Origin: Gigantopelta aegis
Taxonomy: Eukaryota; Mollusca; Gastropoda; Neomphalida; Peltospiridae
Assembly (NCBI RefSeq): GCF_016097555.1
Contig: NC_054713.1
Span: 38,448,170-38,512,169 of the forward strand
Reading direction: 5' to 3'
Length of the DNA stretch: 64,000 bases
Shown one piece after another: positions 38,401 to 49,700 of the stretch. The position numbers and the translations under genes are program-made. A model generated the notes under the pieces. It was not told the DNA's origin. It saw only the letters and a list, made by a program, of their open reading frames with translations, and ran no database searches. Each line of letters starts with the position of its first letter. The stretch's first letter is position 1.

Positions 38401-40719
38401 TGGTGGGCCCATTGGACTATCTCTCATTCCAGCCAGTACACCACGACTGGTATATTAAAGACCATGGTATGCACTATCCTGTTTTTGGGATAGTGCATAT
38501 AAAAGATCCTTTGCTACTGATGGGGAAAATGTAGAAGGTTTCCTCTCTAAAACTATATATCAAAATGTACCAAATGTTTGACATCCAGTAGCCGATGATT
38601 AATAAATTAGTGTGCTCTAGTAGTGATGTTGAACAAAACAAACTTTTCATTTTGATCAGAAAATACGGTTTTGTTCTCATTTATTCCAGTTTGTACGTTA
38701 TAATTAGCTGTAAAAGAAAGAAATGTTTTATTTAATGATGCACTCCACACATTTTATTTGCGGTTATATGGCGTCAGACATATGGTTAAGGACCACACAA
38801 ATATTGAGAGAGAAAACCCACTGTCACCACTTCATGGGCTACTCTTTTCGATTAGCAGCAAGGGATCTTTTATATGCACCATCAATTAGCTGTAAAAGAT
38901 GCATTTTCATATTCCTATATAAGTATTCTATACAGTACTGCACAAAACAGTTTTGGCTAAAACATTTTCATTATGGCTAATAAAAATCCCATTTGGCTAA
39001 TTGTTTTGGCTACAGGTATTTTTGATCCAGGGTGAGCCCTGGTTCTGTCCCATGTTTGAATGAAAATATTTGGCACATGTTGTTGAATAAGACCAGACAG
39101 TGTTCTCGCTGGGTGAAAATTTACGGTTTGGGGCCATTAAAATATTACGTAACACTCGAGGGGTGGGTGAGTATAGGTCCAAATGTTATGTGGCTTTACA
39201 GGGGGTGGGTGGGTATAATTAACAGTGTTACGTAACGCTCTGTTTTTTATTATTACTTTTTTTTTTTTTTTTCATAAATGCTCTGTTATGCCGACAATGT
39301 TTAATGTAGACCTAGTTAGTTATAACTAGACATATACATACAGTAAGGATTATAAATCGAGTTGAAATCTGTGCGCTTTTCCAAATTGCAAAACAGTCTG
39401 TTAAACTTACATTACACCCATAGATCTGCCCCAGGTTGGACCCCTGGCCTCTCAGAGGTCAAACTCCGGGGCAGACATGCTCGAAACCTCTGTGGTATAT
39501 GAGCATGTTAAAAACTTACACAACGCAACACCCATAGCATGACTTGTTTGTGAATGGAAAGGAAGTGGGTTTCCAAACATTATGTAATATGGTCTAGCGT
39601 TACGGAGCATTACAGGGGGGAAGGAGGGAGGGTGTCTGATTTTGACAAAAATAGCATTACATAATATCTGAACGGCCCCTAGGCAGATGAGCGACACATA
39701 CCCATTACTATGTACTATTCTAAAAAAAAAAGGTGCTATTTTCTTCTCTATTTATTTTCAGATGTCACAAAAGTTGTGGATCTTTGTGCAGCTAAGTGAC
39801 ACATAGTCATTACTATATGTACATAATTATGTACTATTCTGAAGAAAAAAAGTGCTATTTTCTTCTCTATTTATTTTCAGATGTCACAAGAGTTGTGGAT
39901 CTTTGTGCTGCACCCGGCAGCTGGAGTCAGGTGTTGTCACGGAAACTCAGGTATTCATTTTTTATTTCCACCATTAGCATAGCATGTGTCTTATAGTGGG
40001 GGGTAGGGGTGACACTAACATTGTGAGTGGTGTTATGGGGTGAAATTATTTCGCCAAATGAAAATAAAATTCGCCAATTGTTTTTTAATTTCGCAATTGG
40101 CGAATTTGGCAAGTAGATCTGGAATCTTAGATTGTAATAATTAATGCCTTCCCACAAATCGAGACACAAAGTTGTTACTACAACAATTGTAACTAGTGTT
40201 TCCGCCAGCGGGAAAACGACTATGACGCCATAACCAAAATGTTTTTGCAGATTTTTTTTTTAAAGTTAACCTTTTGACAAAATTAATTATGCATCATAAC
40301 TATGAATTTCTTAACCCTAACCCTAAACGTAACTCATTTTCTTTCTGGGGGAGGCCCCCATACCCCTTCTTGACTGTGGTTACATTCAATTCCATAGCGC
40401 CATACCCCCAAAAACACTGGTAACCTAAAAATACTGCTATACATATGTAGGTCCAAGTAAATTTAAAGTAAATATCTGCTCTGCAAATTGGCAGGTGTGG
40501 CATCTTCATTAGCAGATGGTGTGATGTTTCAATGGATGATTACAATCGAAAATTGATCAGTTCGACTTTACCGATATGATGATCGGTTATAAAAATCCAT
40601 AATCGATTGTGTAGAAAAATTAACTGAAGTTGTTCCCCTTCTTAGATGTTGCAATTGATGTAAGTATGTTGGAATTTGGGTTTATTTTCATATATATATA
40701 TATATATTTTTCATGTAGA

Positions 40720-40770
<51 letters not shown>

Positions 40771-43700
40771 CAGCCCTCTACATTGCAACTGATTTGGTCA
40801 CATATGCGACTTTTTGTTTTCATTTGGTGACTAAAACATTTCATATTATCTATAAAAAAATACAAGTAGGCGCCATCTGGCACCTAGGTGCAAAAGTTAA
40901 CATAGCGGCCTGTGGCCAGTTTCACTAAACATCATAATTTTATGTCTGCGAGTCACTAGCAGTTATACTGGCCATACGTTTACACGTGTTTGGCATCTAT
41001 TTCACACAGGAAATTACATCATTATGGGAGATGGAGCATTTTAATGACCAAAGAATATGAAATATGGGTACTTAAAACTATATTTGTTGTACTATAATAG
41101 TAATAAGAATTGTGTTTTAATCATAGATTTTTTAGTTTACGTACAACACTAGGCTTACAATGTTTTGTGAAATTGGGCCTTGTATGAAATAGTTATTAAA
41201 GGTAAAGTAAGCAATTTGTAAGGTGAACATGATAATACATGATAATAGGTTGGTACAAACTGATTATAACCGACGATAAAATTGCAACCGATTGTTGACA
41301 CTAATTTGTTTCAGAGATAAAGTCCAGAACAAGTCTGATGTGAAAATAGTGGCGGTCGATCTCCAGGCCATGGCGCCGTTACCGGGGGTAACCCAGATAC
41401 AGGGTGATATCACTAAGGTACCAGTTAGCGAGTCTGTAACATACAAACTGTTGAGACATACATAGTGGCTGTCGATCTCCAGGCCATGGCGCCGTTACCG
41501 GGGGTAACCCAGATACAGGGTGATATCATTAAGGTACCAGTTAGCGAATCTGTAACATACAAACTGTTGAGACATACATAGTGGCTGTCGATCTCCAAGC
41601 CATGGCGTCGTTACCGGGGGTAACCCAGATACAGGGTGACATCATTAAGGTACCAGTTAGCGAGTCGGATACACTGTTGAGACATACATCTAGTTTGCAT
41701 TTCTATGGTTAGTCCAGCCAGTGCACCACGACTGGCATATCAAAGGTAGCAGTATGTACTATCCTGTCTATGGGATGGTGCATATAAAAGATCTCTTGCT
41801 GCTAATCGAAAAGAGTAGCCCATGAAGTGGGGACAGCAGGTTTCCTCTATCAATATCTGTGTGGTCCTTAACTATATGTCTGACGCCATATAACCGTAAA
41901 TAAAATGTGTTGAGTGCGTTGTTAATTAAACATTTCCTTCCTTCTGTGGTTAGTCCAGCCAGTGCACCACGACTGGCATATCAATGGTTGTGGTATGTAC
42001 TACCCTGTCTGTGGGATGGTGCATATAAAAGATCCCATACTGCTAATCGAAAAGAGTAGCCTATGAAGTGGCAACCGCAGGTTTCCTCTCTCATTATCTG
42101 TGTGGTCCTTAACCATATGTCTGACGCCATATAACTGCAAATAAACTGACCGCACATCAAGCGAGCACTTTACCACTGGGCTATGTCTCACCCTAATTGA
42201 GTAGAAAGGAAGGAAATAATGTTAAAATAATGTTAAAATCGTCTTGTGGAACGGGATTCACGACTGTTAGTGTGGTAACAGAGGGTTTTAATTTTTAGAT
42301 GTATTATTGTGCCATTTATCTCCCTTTAATGTTTTTCTAGAGGTTAAATTACTGTAATGATTATCCTAGAATGGAATACCGGTATACAAATCTTTAAGTT
42401 AACTTTTTATGGCATCGCTATTTATGAGATTTATTATTTAAATTACATTTAATACTGTTAATACAAAAACTCGCATTTGGCGAGTGTCATATAGCTATAG
42501 CCATGACAAGAGACAGTCGGAGTTAATCGGTTAATGAACCACCTGTTCAGAACGGTACTACAGCCAGTTCCGGTCATGTAGCAAAAAAACTGTTTGAAGT
42601 TGGGCAATTTAACATGGGTTTCTTTCAATGGCAGATGACATCTGTGTGGTGAGACCTAAACCGAACACCCTCGGAACGAAAAACAAAACCTGGTTTTGAG
42701 AGGTTCCCTTCTGTACAGATATTTAAAAGGGGGCCGTGAAAAATGTCCGGTTTACAGAGGGTCTGGTTTTATATGGTTTCACTGTAATTATGTTTATATA
42801 TAGTGAAAGTCCTCTAAACTGGACACCCATGCGACTTAGTAAAACATCCAGTTTCAAGGGGTCTCCAGTTTAGAGAGTATTCAGGCTGTCCAGTAATCCT
42901 ACTTTTCCTACTTATTTCTACATTTTGGTCTTTGTCCTATTTTCCCTACTTTTCCTTCAAAATACCAACTTTTTTCCTACTTTTTTGTTTCAAAATGCAA
43001 CGAATTGGTGTTAAAATGTGCATCTTGCTTGTGTTATTATAAAAGTTAACAGTTATGGTATTTTTTAATGTTTTTGCAGCAAGATATATCTATCAGTTTG
43101 CTGCACATTTTAAATTTACACCCTGAAAGTCAGTTTCTGGCACTCGAATGTTATTTTTGCCATTTATGATTGCTTGAAATACTCGGTAGTTAATTTTTTT
43201 TTACAAAGTTAATACATGGACATGTATATCAATTAATACAGTTTACAATAATTTCAAATAACTGTATACGGTAACCGTTACATAAGATTTATATTTATAT
43301 TTATATAAAAATACAGGTACAACCTGAGCAAAACTTTCTTTATAACACCACTTTTTGGATTTAGCACATTCATTTATGAGCATGAATAATGTTGTTACGT
43401 GCTGTTTCGGTCCTACTTTTTCTGTATTTCCATTCCTATTTTGTCCTACTTTTTTATAAGGGTGTGCTGGACAGCTTGGAAGATTTTTTTTCTGCACTGA
43501 TATTTAAAAAGGGTCCATGAAAAATATCGGAAATTCCTGTTTTGAGGGGTTCACTGTTATTTACTTTATGAGTTGTAAATGTTTTATTTGCCAGAAATCA
43601 ACAGCGGAGGAGATAATAAGTCATTTTGAAGGGAAGCAGGCTGACTTGGTGGTGTGTGACGGGGCGCCCGACGGTATGTCAGAAAGTGCTTTAAATATCA

Positions 43701-46700
43701 CAGGGGCGGGAAGGAAGGAAGGAAATGTTTTATTTAACGACGCACTCAACACATTTTATTTACGGTTATATGGCATCAGACATATGGTTAAGGACCACAC
43801 AGATATTGAGAGAAAAAACCCGCTGTCGCCACTTCATAGACTACTCTTTTCGATTAGTAGCAAGGGATCTTTTATATGCACCATACCACAGACAGGATAG
43901 TATATACCACAGTCTTTGTTACACCACTTGTGCAGCACTGCCTGGAACGAGAAATAGCCCAATGGGTCCACCGACAGGGATCGATCCTAGACCGACCGCA
44001 CATCAAGCGAACGCTTTACCACTGGGCTACATTGGTTGAGTGCTCACTTGAGGTGCTTGCGTCACAGGATCGAACCACCTCGGTGGATCCATTTAGCTGG
44101 TTGAGTTTTCGCTCGTTCCAACCAGTGCAACACAACTGGACAAAGGCTGTGGTACATGTATGTGCCTTCCTGTCCTTGGGAAAGTGCATATAAAAGATCC
44201 CTTGCTGCATTAGAAAAAATGTAGCGGGTTTCCTCTGATGACTACAAGACAGAATGTTTGACATTCAGTAGCCAGTGATTAATTAATCAATGTGCTCTAG
44301 TGGTGTTGTTAAACAAAAGAGACTGCTTTTTTTTTAAAATATGTATCGCAATTGCAGTTTAAACTTGATCCTAGTAAAAGGGTCATTAATAAAATTTTGG
44401 AAAAATAAAGCTATACACAATTGTTGAACATTTAAAATTGCTAGGCAATTTCAAGTTTCTTAGTTCAAGAAACAGTCTTTGTGTTAAAAATACTAGACCT
44501 AATTTTGCATATATGTGTATATGTAGTAATAGTTTTTTTAATACTTTTTTTTTTCTCTGTTGGCTTCTTTTTGACTGTTCACGTTTCACTTGTTTTGTGT
44601 TTTCTTTTTTAAACATTTTTATTTTTGAAATGCTTGACTACATGTATTTGAAGTGTTTAAAAACATTTATCACTGGGGTTTTTTTAATGGCGGGGTGTGT
44701 GTGAGGGGTTTTTTTTAATCTTCTTTTCTTTTTTAGGGTTCGTGACGCGTGAATGTTTTAATTTTAAAATATATGGATTTTTTTCTTTCTTTTAAAAAAT
44801 AATCTTATCTGCTTCAAAGATGCAACTAATTTCTGTTATATATATATTTGTTTCCTGTTTCTGATATGTGACCATTTCATTTTTAAATATGTGACTGTTT
44901 TTTGGGTGTGTGGGTTTTTGTTTTTTCAATTTAAATATTTCTCATTTTCAAATTCATCACTGTTTTCTGTTTCAGTGACTGGACTTCATGATATAGATGA
45001 ATACATTCAGGCTCAGCTGTTACTGGCTGTAAGTATTGATAGGTAAAAATGTGTGTTCCATGTTTTGGGGGTGTCGTCCCATTTGGTCGAAATGCCAATT
45101 GGTTGAAAAATAGGTACTCGTCTGTTATATAACCACTACCTGAATACCTGTGTATATAACAGGGCTTCTAGATTATGGTAGCCCCCACTCCCATGGCTAG
45201 TGATATTCATTGTTGGGCTAGTAAATAACTACTGTTGCCATGCCCGACGGCTAGTGAAAACAAAAATGTCAAATGTTGCAGTTAAGTCTATTTTGTAAAT
45301 ATGAATATCCTGACCCCACCCCAACCCCCAATGTTAGTGTTTTTAAGCTTTATTTCCCTCTTTAGGTGACATATCTGATCATTACTATTATTTAGTAAAA
45401 TTGTATTACTTTAAAGTAAAGTAGGGCTAGTGAATTTTTAATCATGGCTAGTAAATTTTAAAAATCAATGATCCCATGGCTAGTGGATTAAAAATTCTAG
45501 AAGCCCTGATGTAATGAACATGGCCTCTTCATGTTTATACAAGTTTTGTTTATGGACGGACAATGGTTTATTTACCAATGTACATAAACGGGCTGCCGTA
45601 CATAAACATATTTTCTCCAGTTTTTCATAGAGTATATAAGAAGATGTTTTTGATTATTTTTTTTACATTTACCATTCCAAGAATGGCTGGCTTACGCAAG
45701 GTAGAATTTGTGCAGTTAAATCGTGGAAAACAACAAGTTTTGTTAGATGGCTGTACGTACAGTCAAAATTGCGTTAACGAAGAAACCGCTATCTATACAA
45801 TAATAATTAGTTTCCAAATAATCTGGAACAGTTCATTATAATGACTGAGGTAACAACATGCATGTCAGTAAGACCATTGAAGCATATCTATTGTTGTTTT
45901 AGCAGTTCGACCAACTGGGAATTTAACCAAATGGGAGTAAGCCATTTTGGGTTGGTGTTTTTGTGGGGGGGTTGGAATGCACTAATAGTAAGCACTTAGA
46001 CTTATCAAAGTGAAAGTGATCTTGCCTGAGGCGTATAAAATTTTAACTTTGTGAACAAAGAATGAATTATTAAATGCAGGGTCGTACAGCAATTGACAAT
46101 TTTAAAAGACACAGGTACATACTTTATTTAGCCCTGAAAATTACTTTTATGACCGACATGGGCTACAGTAAACGGTTACATACATATCATATTTTCCCAC
46201 TCTATCGTTATTGCATTGGTCATAATGATACATTGAAAACATTCCCTGCACCAGAAAAGAGTTGAGGCAGAACATAGCCCAGTGGTAAAGCTCTCGCCTG
46301 ATACGCAGTCGGTCTAGGATCAATCACTGTCAGGCTATTTCTCTTTCCAGTCAGTGCACCATGACTGGTATATCAAGGTCATGGTATGTACTATCCTGTC
46401 TGTGGTTTTGAGCATATAAAAGATCCCTTGATACTAATTGAAAAATGTAGTGGGTTTCCTCTCTAAGACTTTATGTCAAAAATACCAAATGTTTTGACAT
46501 CCAATAGCCGATGATAATTACATCAATGTGCTCAAGTGGTGTCGTAAAACTTTAACTTTAGCACACCAAGTTATGGTAGCAAGCATTAGCATTTCTTCTC
46601 ATAGTCTGTATATTATTACATTTTAACACACCAAGTTATGGTAGCAAGCATTAGCATTTCTTCTCATAGTCTGTATATTATTACATTTTAACACACCAAG

Positions 46701-49700
46701 TTATGGTAGCAAGCATTAGCATTTCTTCTCATAGTCTGTATATTATTACATTTTTCACACCAAGTTATGGTAGCAAGCATTAGCATTACTCATAGTCTGC
46801 ATGTTATTACTCAAAACTGGTAGCAAGGATTTCTTCTCATAGTTGTAAAGGTACAGTATGTGTGTCTGTTGGAGAGATGGGAACCATAGTACAAACCATT
46901 GCTCTAAGGTACAGTACGTGTGTCTGTTGGAGAGGTGGGAACCATAGTACAAACCATTGCTCTAAGGTACAGTACGTGTGTCTGTTGGAGAGGTGGGGAC
47001 CATAGTACAAACCATTGCTCTAAGGTACAGTACGTGTGTCTGTTGGAGAGGTGGGGACCATAGTACAAACCATTGCTCTAAGGTACAGTACGTGTGTCTG
47101 TTGGAGAGGTGGGGACCATAGTACAAACCATTGCTCTAAGGTACAGTACGTGTGTCTGTTGGAGAGATGGGAACCATAGTACAAACCATTGCTCTAAGGT
47201 ACAGTACGTGTGTCTGTTGGAGAGGAGGGGACCATAGTACAAACCATTGCTCTAAGGTACAGTACGTGTGTCTGTTGGAGAGGTGGGGACCATAGTACAA
47301 ACCATTGCTCTAAGGTACAGTACGTGTGTCTGTTGGAGAGGTGGGGACCATAGTACAAACCATTGCTCTAAGGTACAGTACGTGTGTCTGTTGGAGAGGT
47401 GGGGACCATAGTACAAACCATTGCTCTAAGGTACAGTACGTGTGTCTGTTGGAGAGGTGGGGACCATAGTACAAACCATTGCTCTAAGGTACAGTATTTG
47501 TGTCTGTTGGAGAGGTGGGGACCATAGTACAAACCATTGCTCTAAGGTACAGTACGTGTGTCTGTTGGAGAGGTGGGGACCATAGTACAAACCATTGCTC
47601 TAAGGTACAGTACGTGTGTCTGTTGGAGAGGTGGGAACCATAGTACAAACCATTGCTCTAAGGTACAGTACGTGTGTCTGTTGGAGAGGTGGGGACCATA
47701 GTACAAACCATTGCTCTAAGGTACAGTACGTGTGTCTGTTGGAGAGGTGGGGACCATAGTACAAACCATTGCTCTAAGGTACAGTACGTGTGTCTGTTGG
47801 AGAGGTGGGGACCATAGTACAAACCATTGCTCTAAGGTACAGTACGTGTGTCTGTTGGAGAGGTGGGGACCATAGTACAAACCATTGCTCTAAGGTACAG
47901 TACGTGTGTCTGTTGGAGAGGTGGGGACCATAGTACAAACCATTGCTCTAAGGTACAGTACGTGTGTCTGTTGGAGAGGTGGGGACCATAGTACAAACCA
48001 TTGCTCTAAGGTACAGTACGTGTGTCTGTTGGAGAGGTGGGGACCATAGTACAAACCATTGCTCTAAGGTACAGTATGTGTGTCTGTTGGAGAGGTGGGG
48101 ACCATAGTACAAACCATTGCTCTAAGGTACAGTATGTGTGTCTGTTGGAGAGGTGGGGACCATAGTACAAACCATTGCTCTAAGGTACAGTACGTGTGTC
48201 TGTTGGAGAGGTGGGAACCATAGTACAAACCATTGCTCTAAGGTACAGTACGTGTGTCTGTTGGAGAGGTGGGGACCATAGTACAAACCATTGCTCTAAG
48301 GTACAGTACGTGTGTCTGTTGGAGAGGTGGGGACCATAGTACAAACCATTGCTCTAAGGTACAGTACGTGTGTCTGTTGGAGAGGTGGGAACCATAGTAC
48401 AAACCATTGCTCTAAGGTACAGTACGTGTGTCTGTTGGAGAGGTGGGAACCATAGTACAAACCATTGCTCTAAGGTACAGTATTTGTGTCTGTTGGAGAG
48501 GTGGGGACCATAGTACAAACCATTGCTCTAAGGTACAGTACGTGTGTCTGTTGGAGAGGTGGGGACCATAGTACAAACCATTGCTCTAAGGTACAGTACG
48601 TGTGTCTGTTGGAGAGGTGGGAACCATAGTACAAACCATTGCTCTAAGGTACAGTATTTGTGTCTGTTGGAGAGGTGGGAACCATAGTACAAACCATTGC
48701 TCTAAGGTACAGTACGTGTGTCTGTTGGAGAGGTGGGAACCATAGTACAAACCATTGCTCTAAGGTACAGTACGTGTGTCTGTTGGAGAGGTGGGGACCA
48801 TAGTACAAACCATTGCTCTAAGGTACAGTACGTGTGTCTGTTGGAGAGGTGGGGACCATAGTACAAACCATTGCTCTAAGGTACAGTACGTGTGTCTGTT
48901 GGAGAGGTGGGGACCATAGTACAAACCATTGCTCTAAGGTACAGTACGTGTGTCTGTTGGAGAGGTGGGGACCATAGTACAAACCATTGCTCTAAGGTAC
49001 AGTATGTGTGTCTGTTGGAGAGGTGGGGACCATAGTACAAACCATTGCTCTAAGGTACAGTATGTGTGTCTGTTCGAGAGGTGGGAACCATAGTACAAAC
49101 CATTGCTCTAAGCATCTTTTACATCCACATTTTTATGGGGACGGGATGTAGCCCAGTGGTAAAGAGCTCGCTTGATGCACAGTCGGTCTAGGATCAATAC
49201 TCGTCAATTAACAAGAGGTCTGTAAAGCTCCATTATTTCATTTTCAATATATTTTCAAATTTTTTTTTAACAAAAATTCAAATTAAAAAATCTCTCTCTA
49301 TTAGTTTGTCGTAGCCAAGTGGTACAGCGCTCGCTCGATGCACGGTTGGTCTAGGATCAATACCCGTCGGTGGGCCTATTGGGCTATTTCTTGTTCCAGC
49401 CAGTGCTCCAGAACAAAGGCTGTGGTATGTACTATCCTGTCTGTGGGATGGTGCATATAAAAGATCCCTTGCTGCTAATTGAAAAAAGTAGCCCATGAAG
49501 TGGCGACAGCGGGTTTCCTCTTTCAATATCTGTGTGATCATTAAAATATGTTTGATGCCATATAACCGTAAATAAAATGTGTTGAGTGTGTCGTTAAATA
49601 AAATATTTCTTTCTTTTTGTTGGATGGGTGGGGACACAATATTACAAACCATTGCTCTAAGCATCTTTTGCATCCAGATTTTATGTGGACAGGATGTAGC

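Larger units (their letters stand above)
45077..45936. mobile_element. TIR element with FLYWCH-like coding fragment and nested MITE
   Basis: Ends TCCCATTTGGTCGAA and its diverged inverse (TTAACCAAATGGGA) form about 31-bp inverted repeats. Inside are the MITE at 45160-45508 and the plus-strand fragment at 45681. FLYWCH fingers often accompany MULE-type transposases, so a Mutator-like remnant is plausible. No target duplication was found. Confidence 0.55.

Noticed and set aside
43686-43706. GCTTTAAATATCACAG, which reads ALNIT like the missing FTSJ1 exon
   Set aside because: It lies before exon 5, lacks an acceptor and stops matching after five residues, so it is coincidence.
46074-46118. Candidate missing FTSJ1 exon between CAG and GTACAT
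   Set aside because: Its translation ([11 protein letters not shown]) has no resemblance to the expected HVLKPGG..FVAK segment.
46847-49111. Possible CRISPR-like array
   Set aside because: The units are contiguous tandem copies with no unique spacers, in an animal intron.
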